A stretch of 33,536 bases of DNA from an uncultured Bacteroidales bacterium (GTDB taxonomy: Bacteria; Bacteroidota; Bacteroidia; Bacteroidales; Bacteroidaceae): positions 1 to 33,536 of the forward strand of contig CAMAMZ010000003.1 in assembly GCA_945837185.1 (NCBI GenBank), given 5' to 3'. The notes beneath the pieces were generated by a model. That model ran no database searches and was not told where the DNA came from. It was given only the letters and a program-made list of their open reading frames with translations. Position 1 is the first letter of the stretch. The number at the start of each line of letters is the position of its first letter. Position numbers and translations under genes: made by a program. Positions 19,545 to 27,750 of this stretch are shown piece after piece.

Positions 19545-19552
19545 CAAAGTTA
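19545..19552 (-). promoter_or_regulatory. -7 element upstream of hisH
   Basis: Reverse strand TAACTTTG followed by CA; exact TAnnTTTG; -33 not clean. Confidence 0.5.
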
Positions 19553-19591
19553 CAAATTTCTTTTAATATATAGTAGTAAACTTCCTTTTTT

Positions 19592-20125
19592 TTACGCTTC
19601 TTTCTCTTCCGGGCCTTTGAGAATGATGCTGGTAGCCCCTATGGTAAAGAGTGTGCCGTCGGTAATGACGCGTCGCTCCTTATCGCCTAAAATCTCATTG
19701 TCAACAAAGGTACCGGTATAACTCGGGCCATCACGTAAAACATATTTCAATTGGCCTTTCTTATCTCTCGACACATTTATCACGCAATGGGTGATGTCTA
19801 TGCTCGGGTCGACGGTTTCTATAGCGCAGTTTACGCGACTGTCTTTCATGTAGCGACCAATAATGTTGTCGCCCATCTTCAACGGTATGATCTGCTTGTA
19901 ATGAAACACGTTTTCAATCACTACCAACGAGCCAAAGGGAGTATCGCCGCTTTCTTCTTCCGGGTGTTCATCACGTTGCAAGTTGCGGAGTTTCGACACC
20001 CCAATTCTTATTCCGAATTGTTTGCCACACTCGCCACACTCAAAAACAAGAGATTGGCCATCCTTGTATTTCGTTTCGTCGAAGAGAATATAGCTGTCGC
20101 ACTTAGGGCATTTCACTCGCTTCAT
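19592..20125 (-). CDS. FHA domain protein with N-terminal zinc ribbon
   Basis: 177 aa; VKCPKCDSYILFDE...FECGECGKQFGIR two CxxC pairs, then NIIGRYMKDSRVNCAIETVDPSIDITHCVINV / DGPSYTGTFVDNE FHA-like. Confidence 0.82.
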   Translation of the reverse strand: MKRVKCPKCDSYILFDETKYKDGQSLVFECGECGKQFGIRIGVSKLRNLQRDEHPEEESGDTPFGSLVVIENVFHYKQIIPLKMGDNIIGRYMKDSRVNCAIETVDPSIDITHCVINVSRDKKGQLKYVLRDGPSYTGTFVDNEILGDKERRVITDGTLFTIGATSIILKGPEEKEA

Positions 20126-21159
20126 GATTCCTTAATTCTTGTCACCCAACAATCGCTGAAACACTCATCTTGCTGTAGCTTGTGCATGGTCCGATAAGCT
20201 TCGCTTTCCGTTGCATATCTGCCATAAACGACACGGGTGTTATGGTTATGTGTGATCGACTCAGCTTCTTGCAGACCCCTGTTCTTAAGTTCCTGGGCAT
20301 AACGTTCAGCGTTGCTGCGGGTAACCCTGCTGCAAAGCACTACGGTATAGAATGCATCATTCTTTTCAGGTGCGGGATGCAATGCTGCCTGTGTTGCTTT
20401 ATTGTCGCTGCTTTCCTTTGCTGTGTTTGTAGTAGAGGAGTTAGTCAACGACATCTCTTCTGCCTGTTTGCCGAGTGTAGGGGCGTTGGGTTGCAAACCC
20501 GTGGGAGTCTGCACCACAGCCTTTGGCAGTAGGTCGTACAAGATTCCCGTATCGGCCAAGTTCTTATTGTTTGTAGAACTGCCGTTTCCAATGCGTGAAG
20601 GATACAAAAGGAACACTATTGCCACAATGCAAGCCGCTGCCACATAGCGTAAAGAACTAATTTTCAATGATACACCGTGGGGTTCATCATCGCTGTCAGA
20701 ATAGGGATAATCTGCTTGAGCAGAACAGGTAGCTGTGGTTTGCAGGGGTAGCATGTCGAACGAACTTAAACCATATAGGTCTGGCGTGAGGATGCCGGCC
20801 TCGCAAGGGCTGAATTCATATTTGCCTTCTTTGTTCAGCTTAATGGTACCAATATCGTTCAGTTCGTAGAATCCTTGGTTGTCAATGTGTTGCTTCAACT
20901 CGCGAACCTCATCGGCTATGCGTCGCAAAGCCTCTGGATAGCTAATGTCGTAAGCCTCAATATAGGATTGTGCTAAAAGAGAATCGTTGAGTGTGAGTTG
21001 TGGATTGAATCCTAAAGTTCTCTGCGGCGGCAAGAACAATCCATCCTCGTCGTCGTATCGCGCATCCACATGATGAGCCATGAATCCTCCAAAGTTGGGG
21101 ACAATCACGCAATCATTGCTCAAAAGTAGAATTTCGATATGTCTTTCCAATTCAATCAT
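20122..21159 (-). CDS. HU-CCDC81-like N-terminal domain, single TM, C-terminal SPOR domain protein
   Basis: 345 aa; IEILLLSNDCVIVPNFGGFMAHHVDA..., VAAACIVAIVFLLYPS TM, FYTVVLCSRVTRSNAERYAQELKNRG SPOR; 4-bp overlap with the FHA gene. Confidence 0.85.
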   Translation of the reverse strand: MIELERHIEILLLSNDCVIVPNFGGFMAHHVDARYDDEDGLFLPPQRTLGFNPQLTLNDSLLAQSYIEAYDISYPEALRRIADEVRELKQHIDNQGFYELNDIGTIKLNKEGKYEFSPCEAGILTPDLYGLSSFDMLPLQTTATCSAQADYPYSDSDDEPHGVSLKISSLRYVAAACIVAIVFLLYPSRIGNGSSTNNKNLADTGILYDLLPKAVVQTPTGLQPNAPTLGKQAEEMSLTNSSTTNTAKESSDNKATQAALHPAPEKNDAFYTVVLCSRVTRSNAERYAQELKNRGLQEAESITHNHNTRVVYGRYATESEAYRTMHKLQQDECFSDCWVTRIKES

Positions 21160-21163
21160 GCTG

Positions 21164-21195
21164 CAAAATTAGTGTTTTTTGGTTTAAGAAACAAA
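21164..21195 (-). promoter_or_regulatory. Promoter of the SPOR/FHA pair
   Basis: Reverse strand TTTG (21195-21192) - N20 - TAATTTTG (21171-21164), only 4 nt before ATG at 21159. Confidence 0.7.
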
Positions 21196-21306
21196 CATTT
21201 CATTTGTTTTTTTCTCGTCTTCTTTTGGGGTGTGAAGCCATTTTCTTCATACTCAATGGGTTTGCTGAAAAAGTGAATTTTTGCAAATCTCTTTTGGCTT
21301 TGCTGG

Positions 21307-21372
21307 TGTCTTGTTTTTGCCAAACAGATGTCTTGTTTTTGCCAAACAGGTGTTTTGTTTTTGCCAAACAGA
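21307..21372. repeat. Three tandem 22-bp units tgtcttgtttttgccaaacaga
   Basis: Units at 21307-21328, 21329-21350, 21351-21372 with 1-2 mismatches; degenerate fourth copy at ~21394-21416. Confidence 0.9.
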
Positions 21373-21497
21373 AGGGTGGGGTTGGTGAAAGAATGTTTGC
21401 TCTCGGCGAAACAGGTATAATGCTTGGGCAACTTACAAGCATGCCACGGATAACAAGACTATCGGAATGAAGAGATAAGGTGCATGCATCATATCGC

Positions 21498-22688
21498 TTA
21501 AATGTGGAAACGGTATTGTTTCTTGGCACGCTGGGGGGTAGGTGAACCAAAGGAACTGGAAAAACTGCCACCACCGGCTTTGCCACGATATTGTGACCAG
21601 CGTTGCTTGATGCGTTCCACATAGTCAACGGTTTCGTTTCCTCGCATATATCCATACTTCACGATAGGATCTTTATAATAAGCGGGGTCGCGTAGTTTCA
21701 GTACATAAGGAGCAACTTCCGACCAGCGGTGTGTATTGCGACCATTCTTTTTGGCCAGCGCCATGGCATCTCTAACATGATGATAGCCACCGTTGTAACA
21801 TGCCAAAACAAACCATGTGCGTTCCATCTTCTCCGGGATGTCACGTAGCTTGGCATCGAGGTCGGCCATGTATCGGGTTGCTGCCGCAATATTGGGTTCC
21901 GGTTCAAACAGTTGTGCTCTTGACAATCCCAGGCGGTCGGCAGTTTCCGGCATAATCTGCATCAGTCCGCAAGCACCAACCCACGAACGTGCTTTAGGGT
22001 CGAAAGTAGATTCCTGATAGCATTGTGCCGCAAGCAAACGCCAATCTATTCTTGCTGTAGGTGCATGCTTTTGGAACAGGTGGTCGTAGGTGGATATAAC
22101 GCCGGTCTTACTGTTTAACATAGGGGCATAGACATGTCGTTTCACCCGGGCTGTAGAAAACATTTCCTGTTCCTCTTTTTTTACTTTGTCAAGCAGGGAG
22201 GGCTTGAACCAATTGTCGATGGTGTCGGCCAAAGAGGGATTGTTTGCCGCAACACCCCATGCAATTGATGCTTTGTCGCCAGGTTTCTTTCCGCAAATTC
22301 TAATGCCTTTCAAAACCTTGTTGAGATGGATGGCAATCACATCACCTTCACCTTTTTTAAGTCTGTTGAGAAGGTCTGTGGTATCTTTGCATACCTCTAC
22401 ACGAAGCGATACACCCAAGGTTTGGGCAAATTTCTCGCATAACAGATATTGGGTTCCCATCCCCCTGCCATGGTATTCGTAGTAGGTGTCGGGACCGTTG
22501 AGTGTCAAGATAATAAGTTCGCCATTGGCCTGAATGTCAGCAAGTGTAAACGCATCAGTAACAGTATCCGCATCTTCATGTAGTGGCGTACCCCATGGCG
22601 TGAGCTCCTGTTTCTTTTCCTTGCTACAGGCACCTGTCATGAGCAGAAAACACAACAATAGTATCGTATAGAAGATGGATAATCGCAT
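21498..22688 (-). CDS. mltF: MltF-like membrane-bound lytic murein transglycosylase, lipoprotein
   Basis: Start set at MRLSIFYTILLLCFLLMTGACSK (lipobox); SBP_bac_3-like region, then SLT domain AAQCYQESTFDPKARSWVGACGLMQIMPETA. Confidence 0.88.
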   Translation of the reverse strand: MRLSIFYTILLLCFLLMTGACSKEKKQELTPWGTPLHEDADTVTDAFTLADIQANGELIILTLNGPDTYYEYHGRGMGTQYLLCEKFAQTLGVSLRVEVCKDTTDLLNRLKKGEGDVIAIHLNKVLKGIRICGKKPGDKASIAWGVAANNPSLADTIDNWFKPSLLDKVKKEEQEMFSTARVKRHVYAPMLNSKTGVISTYDHLFQKHAPTARIDWRLLAAQCYQESTFDPKARSWVGACGLMQIMPETADRLGLSRAQLFEPEPNIAAATRYMADLDAKLRDIPEKMERTWFVLACYNGGYHHVRDAMALAKKNGRNTHRWSEVAPYVLKLRDPAYYKDPIVKYGYMRGNETVDYVERIKQRWSQYRGKAGGGSFSSSFGSPTPQRAKKQYRFHI

Positions 22689-22697
22689 AACAGCCGA

Positions 22698-22728
22698 CAA
22701 AGTTACAACATAATTTGCAGGTATCAAA
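22698..22728 (-). promoter_or_regulatory. mltF promoter
   Basis: Reverse strand TTTG (22728-22725) - N19 - TAACTTTG (22705-22698). Confidence 0.75.
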
Positions 22729-22745
22729 GGATTTGATTACTTTTG
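22714..22745 (+). promoter_or_regulatory. hisG promoter
   Basis: TTTG (22714-22717) - N20 - TACTTTTG (22738-22745), overlapping the divergent mltF promoter. Confidence 0.7.
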
Positions 22746-22778
22746 CATTGGAATTTATTAATTATAGCTTTATAAACT

Positions 22779-23630
22779 ATGTTGCGAATTGCCGTACAGT
22801 CAAAAGGTCGTCTCTTTGACGATACCATGAATTTATTGGCAGAAGCGGATATCAAGATTAGCGCTTCGAAACGCACGCTGCTGGTGCAGTCAGCTAATTT
22901 CCCTTTGGAAGTTTTGTATTTGCGTGACGATGATATCCCTCAAAGTGTAGCCAATGGTGTAGCAGATCTTGGTGTGGTAGGTGAAAATGAATATGTGGAG
23001 CGTTGCGAGGATGCTGAAATCGTATCACGTCTCGGCTTTAGCAAATGCCGCCTTTCATTGGCACTTCCCAAAGATATCGACTATCATGGTTTGGAGTGGT
23101 TTGAAGGAAAAAAAATAGCCACTTCTTACCCCGTGATACTCCGCCGTTTCTTGGATGAGCACCATATTCATGCCGATATTCATGTGATTACCGGTAGTGT
23201 GGAAATATCGCCCGGTATAGGTTTGGCAGATGCCATCTTTGATATTGTGAGCAGCGGTTCGACATTGGTTAGCAACAACCTGCGCGAAGTGGCTGTTGTG
23301 ATGAAAAGCGAGGCTCTCCTGATAGCCAATAAAGGAATCACAGCGGAAAAACGCAAGATTCTGCAAGAAATGTTGTTCCGTTTTGAAGCTGTACGCAATG
23401 CTGAAGACAAGAAGTATGTGCGCATGAATGCTCCGAAGGAACATCTGCAGGAAATTATTCAAGTGCTGCCTGGCCTGAAGAGTCCTACCATCATTCCTCT
23501 TGCCGACGATGCATGGTGTTCGGTGCATGCGGTGCTTGACCAGAATAGGTTTTGGGAGATTATAGGCAAACTCAAGGAATTGGGTGCGCAGGGCATCTTG
23601 GTTACGCCCATCGAGAAGATGATTTTGTAG
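22779..23630 (+). CDS. hisG: ATP phosphoribosyltransferase (long form)
   Basis: 283 aa; MLRIAVQSKGRLFDDTMNLL, DLGVVGENEYVE, ITGSVEISPGIGLADAIFDIVSSGSTL, C-terminal regulatory domain. Confidence 0.97.
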   Translation: MLRIAVQSKGRLFDDTMNLLAEADIKISASKRTLLVQSANFPLEVLYLRDDDIPQSVANGVADLGVVGENEYVERCEDAEIVSRLGFSKCRLSLALPKDIDYHGLEWFEGKKIATSYPVILRRFLDEHHIHADIHVITGSVEISPGIGLADAIFDIVSSGSTLVSNNLREVAVVMKSEALLIANKGITAEKRKILQEMLFRFEAVRNAEDKKYVRMNAPKEHLQEIIQVLPGLKSPTIIPLADDAWCSVHAVLDQNRFWEIIGKLKELGAQGILVTPIEKMIL

Positions 23631-23706
23631 AAGTGGCGTGTGAATTGTGCCACCTATATAATAATAAATTAGGTGGCAACAGTTGTGTCGCCTTGTTATA
23701 AATGAA

Positions 23707-25029
23707 ATGAATCACATGGAATGCAATAATATGTTTGGCGAGGTTTTTCGCTATCCCAATAGGGCTGAGTGGTCTGTCATCACGAAGCGGCCCCACATAG
23801 ATACAACCCAACTGGCAAACACGGTGAAGACCGTGCTCGACGATGTTAAACAACATGGTGATGAGGCCGTTATCAGATATGAGGAACAGTTTGACCATGT
23901 GCGGCTCCACACATTGGAGGTGAGTGAACAAGAGATGGAGGAGGCAGCGCAGGCTGTTTCCCCGCAACTGAAGGAAGCCATAGAACTGGCCGCCCATAAC
24001 ATCTCGCAGTTTCATGCTGCACAACAACGGTTGCACATAGAAAAGGTTGAAACTTGTCAGGGGGTTGTATGTTGGCAGAAGTGCATTCCTATAGAAAAGG
24101 TGGGGCTTTACATTCCCGGAGGAACAGCACCACTCTTTTCTACCGTACTGATGTTGGCTATTCCTGCACGCATAGCGCAATGTCGTGAAATCGTGCTGTG
24201 CACTCCTCCTGGAAAAGATGGCAAGGTGAATCCGGCTATTCTGATGGCAGCGAAAATTGCCGGTGTGAGTCGTATCTTCAAGGCAGGTGGCGTGCAGGCC
24301 ATAGGAGCAATGGCCTATGGAACGCATACCATTCCTAAAGTATATAAAATATTTGGTCCGGGCAATCAATATGTCATGGCTGCCAAGCAACAAGTGTCGC
24401 TCCATGAAGTGGCTATAGATATGCCTGCGGGTCCTTCGGAGGTATGTGTGATAGCCGATGAAACCAGTAATCCGGTATTTGTGGCTGCCGACTTGTTGTC
24501 GCAGGCCGAACATGGCATCGATTCACAGGTGTTGTTTATCACAAGTGCTGAAACTATGTTGGAAAAGGTGGTTGAGCAACTGGCGCAACAGCTTTCCCGC
24601 TTGCCACGTAAAGACATAGCAGCTCGTGCCTTGGCCAACAGCCGGTTTGTTGTGGTGAAGGATACGCATGAGGCCATGGAACTCAGTAATGCCTATGCCC
24701 CAGAACACCTCATTATAGCAACCGCTGATTATGAGGAACTGGCATCGGAAGTGATCAATGCGGGAAGTGTGTTCCTTGGCAGTTATGCTTGTGAAAGTGC
24801 TGGCGATTATGCCAGTGGCACGAATCACACCTTGCCAACGCATGGCTATGCAAAGGCATATAGTGGGGTGAATCTTGATAGTTATATTCGTAAGGTAACC
24901 TTTCAACACCTCACAAAGGAAGGCATCAGCCAAATAGGTCCGGCTGTGGTGGCAATGGCTGAGAGTGAGCAACTGGAAGCGCATGCTGAAGCTATGCGCG
25001 TAAGATTGAATTGTAGTAAAGAGGAGTAA
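23707..25029 (+). CDS. hisD: Histidinol dehydrogenase
   Basis: EKVGLYIPGGTAPLFSTVLMLAIPARIAQC, IFGPGNQYVMAAKQQV, DMPAGPSEVCVIAD; ATG at 23707 (or 23716) preferred over TTG at 23683. Confidence 0.95.
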   Translation: MNHMECNNMFGEVFRYPNRAEWSVITKRPHIDTTQLANTVKTVLDDVKQHGDEAVIRYEEQFDHVRLHTLEVSEQEMEEAAQAVSPQLKEAIELAAHNISQFHAAQQRLHIEKVETCQGVVCWQKCIPIEKVGLYIPGGTAPLFSTVLMLAIPARIAQCREIVLCTPPGKDGKVNPAILMAAKIAGVSRIFKAGGVQAIGAMAYGTHTIPKVYKIFGPGNQYVMAAKQQVSLHEVAIDMPAGPSEVCVIADETSNPVFVAADLLSQAEHGIDSQVLFITSAETMLEKVVEQLAQQLSRLPRKDIAARALANSRFVVVKDTHEAMELSNAYAPEHLIIATADYEELASEVINAGSVFLGSYACESAGDYASGTNHTLPTHGYAKAYSGVNLDSYIRKVTFQHLTKEGISQIGPAVVAMAESEQLEAHAEAMRVRLNCSKEE

Positions 25030-25032
25030 ACG

Positions 25033-26073
25033 ATGAGACAACTACAGGAATTGGTGCGCGAGAATATATGGAAACTGTCGCCTTATAGTAGCGCAAGAAA
25101 TGAATTTTCTGGTCGTACGGCAAAGGTGTTTCTGGATGCCAATGAGAATCCTTATAACAATCCTTATAATAGATATCCAGACCCTCTGCAAATCAAATTG
25201 AAAGAGAAACTGTCGCAAATAAAAGGCGTTCCCGTCAACAATATCTTCTTGGGAAATGGTTCCGACGAAGCAATTGATTTGCCATATAGAATTTTCTGCG
25301 AACCTGGCCGCGACAATGTGGTTGCCATAGAGCCTACTTATGGCATGTATCGCGTGTGCGCGGATATTAATAATGTGGAATATCGCCCCGTATTGCTCGA
25401 TGAGCATTTTCAAGTTACGGCACAGCGTTTATTGGATGCCTGTGACGCCCATACGAAATTAATGTGGATTTGTTCGCCCAATAATCCTACCGGCAACTTG
25501 ATTGACCGTTGGGAAATAGAAAAGGTGCTCAAATCTTTTGAAGGAATTGTGATTGTTGACGAGGCCTATAGCGATTTCTCGTCGCAGCGCCCCTTCCGTG
25601 CCGATCTCGCCGCTTATCCCAATCTCATAGTGCTCAACACCATGAGTAAGGCTTGGGGTTGTGCCGCCATCAGGTTGGGTATGGCTTTTGCCAGTAGCGA
25701 CATCATCGCGTTGTTCAACAAGGTAAAATATCCTTATAACGTGAATCTGCTCAGTCAGCAAAAGGCATTGGAGATTTTGGATGACCCCTATACCGTTGAC
25801 AAATGGGTGAAGATGTTACTTGGTGAACGGGCACGCATGATAACGGCCTTTCTGGAACTCTCCTGTTGCGTGGGCATTTATCCAACTGATGCCAATTTCT
25901 TCTTGGTCAAAATGGACAATGCCCAACGAATCTATGACTACTTGGTCGATAAGGGAATCATCGTGCGTAATCGTACCCGGGTGCAACTGTGTGCCGATTG
26001 TCTACGTATAACTATTGGCACGAAGACGGAGAACAATGAGCTTCTTGGGGCGTTGCGCATGTATGTTTCTTGA
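25033..26073 (+). CDS. hisC: Histidinol-phosphate aminotransferase
   Basis: 346 aa; [63 protein letters not shown]. Confidence 0.96.
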   Translation: MRQLQELVRENIWKLSPYSSARNEFSGRTAKVFLDANENPYNNPYNRYPDPLQIKLKEKLSQIKGVPVNNIFLGNGSDEAIDLPYRIFCEPGRDNVVAIEPTYGMYRVCADINNVEYRPVLLDEHFQVTAQRLLDACDAHTKLMWICSPNNPTGNLIDRWEIEKVLKSFEGIVIVDEAYSDFSSQRPFRADLAAYPNLIVLNTMSKAWGCAAIRLGMAFASSDIIALFNKVKYPYNVNLLSQQKALEILDDPYTVDKWVKMLLGERARMITAFLELSCCVGIYPTDANFFLVKMDNAQRIYDYLVDKGIIVRNRTRVQLCADCLRITIGTKTENNELLGALRMYVS

Positions 26074-27544
26074 GTGACAACGTGTGATCGATGCAGGAGG
26101 GAAGCTCCTCATCATAATGTGTAACCATCATCAATGTTTTATTAGGCCTTTGGCAATAAACATTGATGATTTCTTTTACGCGCTGGCGGTTATAGTCATC
26201 AAGTCCATGTAGCGGTTCATCAAGAATCAGCAGTTGCGGATCTTTTACAAAGGCCCGTGCCAACAGCACAAGGCGTTGTTCGCCTGTCGACATCTTCATA
26301 AAGGAGCGTTCGGCAAGGGTGCCTATTCCGAAGATGTTCATCCACCATTGGCATTGTACATATTCTTCTTCTGTAGGTGTGGCATAGAGTCCTATGGTGT
26401 CTTTCATTCCACTTGCAACAATGCGGATAGCCGGTAAATCGCGAAGGTATGAACGGTGCATTTCGGGTGATACATAACCAATATGCCGTTTGATGTCCCA
26501 TATACTTTCCCCACTACCACGTTTGCGGTCAAAGAGGGTAATATCGCAAGCGTAGGCTTGGGGATTGTCGGCACAAATCAACGACAGGAGCGTACTTTTC
26601 CCTGCACCATTTTCACCTCTTATAGCCCATCGTTCGCCATTCTTCACAACCCAGTTCAGGTGATGGAGGATGACGCGCTCACCATATTGTATGCTCACAT
26701 CATTCATCCGAACCACCTCTTGCACATGGTAATCGGTATTGGCATGCGGCAGTTGAAGAATGGCCTGGCATGCAGAGGGGTCTAAAAGCGGTGGGGTTAA
26801 AGCAACATGCTTTGCGTAATAAGCTTCCCGTGTCAACTTCACACCCACGGTCATGTCCTTTACCTCTATGATATGGGTAATAAACGCAGGTATATCGTCG
26901 GTTTGTGAGAGCACTAAAACCACTAACACCTGTGTGTTGCGCGCCAGCTCAGAGAGCACCTCTTTGAGTTGTAGGCGTGTGGGAGCATCCAGACCGATAA
27001 AAGGATTGTCGATAATGAGCATCCTGGCTTCAGCCAGCAAACTCCTCGTTATGACATATTTGCGCAGTTCCCCGCTCGACAGTCGGATGAGTTGCTTGTC
27101 GAGCAAAGGAGCCATTTGAAATATCTCATACAAACGTTCACGCAAATGTTTGCGTTCAGCGCTGTCACACCCTGTTTCCATATATGCCCTGTCCAGCAGT
27201 TGTCGGATGGTAGGGGCTTCAGGATCCTCTTCTTGCGATTCCCATCTTTGCAGCAGGAAGCACGTTTGGTCGGCGCTCCCATAGGAATCGCGGAAAGCAA
27301 TGTAGCGTATGTTATCAGCAGCAAAAGTTTTACTACTGGGCGAGAAATCATAGTAAGGTTGTGGTATCTGCAGGTTGTGTCGGCCACGCAGTAAATCTAC
27401 AAGCATCGTTTTACCACCTCCGTTCGGACCCACTATGGCAATCTGTTCGCCTGCCATCAATTCTAAACTGAACGGTTTACGCATGGCGTATTCGGGGGTA
27501 GGGCATACACCATTCTCAATTCTCACAATACATTGCTTTTCCAT
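26012..27544 (-). CDS. ModF/PhrA-like tandem ABC ATPase
   Basis: Two Walker A motifs ([16 protein letters not shown]) and two signatures (LSSGE, MSTGE); start set at [12 protein letters not shown] downstream of a TACTTTTG element (27574-27567). Confidence 0.85.
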   Translation of the reverse strand: MEKQCIVRIENGVCPTPEYAMRKPFSLELMAGEQIAIVGPNGGGKTMLVDLLRGRHNLQIPQPYYDFSPSSKTFAADNIRYIAFRDSYGSADQTCFLLQRWESQEEDPEAPTIRQLLDRAYMETGCDSAERKHLRERLYEIFQMAPLLDKQLIRLSSGELRKYVITRSLLAEARMLIIDNPFIGLDAPTRLQLKEVLSELARNTQVLVVLVLSQTDDIPAFITHIIEVKDMTVGVKLTREAYYAKHVALTPPLLDPSACQAILQLPHANTDYHVQEVVRMNDVSIQYGERVILHHLNWVVKNGERWAIRGENGAGKSTLLSLICADNPQAYACDITLFDRKRGSGESIWDIKRHIGYVSPEMHRSYLRDLPAIRIVASGMKDTIGLYATPTEEEYVQCQWWMNIFGIGTLAERSFMKMSTGEQRLVLLARAFVKDPQLLILDEPLHGLDDYNRQRVKEIINVYCQRPNKTLMMVTHYDEELPSCIDHTLSLKKHTCATPQEAHCSPSSCQ

Positions 27545-27647
27545 TGCTTTGCTTATAAAACGCCGACAAAAGTACACAAATTCTATGACTTATCACAGAA
27601 AACGTAGAAAAAACAGAAGGTCTTTTCTGCAAGTAAGGTGTTAACAT

Positions 27648-27681
27648 AAAAAATCCGCAATACCTTCGGAGGGTATTGCGG
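27648..27681 (-). terminator. Rho-independent terminator of carB
   Basis: Reverse strand CCGCAATACC-ctccgaa-GGTATTGCGG followed by ATTTTTT; 10-bp perfect stem. Confidence 0.85.
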
Positions 27682-27750
27682 AAAAGATACTAACACGGTA
27701 TTTTGTTTTGCTATAAGCGTGTTATAAGTGTAAGACTTGCTTTGCCGTAC

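Noticed and set aside
19592-21159. FHA plus HU/SPOR pair as a possible defence or secretion (T6SS-like) system
   Set aside because: Domains are a common Bacteroidetes envelope-associated pair; no nuclease, kinase or secretion components nearby.
21307-21372. CRISPR-like array
   Set aside because: Units are directly adjacent with no spacers, and no cas genes are present.
21156-21655. Overlapping minus-strand ORFs of 91 and 151 aa over the 22-bp repeats
   Set aside because: The repeat period is out of frame, one ORF runs into mltF in another frame, and peptides are K/Q/N-rich artefacts of TTTTTGCCAAACAG repeats.
23602-24513. 303-aa minus-strand ORF antisense to hisD
   Set aside because: Lies almost fully within the well-supported hisD gene, has no recognisable domain and low-plausibility composition; likely a codon-usage shadow ORF.
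26012-27544. ABC-F ribosome-protection or antibiotic-resistance factor
   Set aside because: Two ABC domains without the typical ABC-F linker pattern; the architecture fits ModF/PhrA-like ATPases better.
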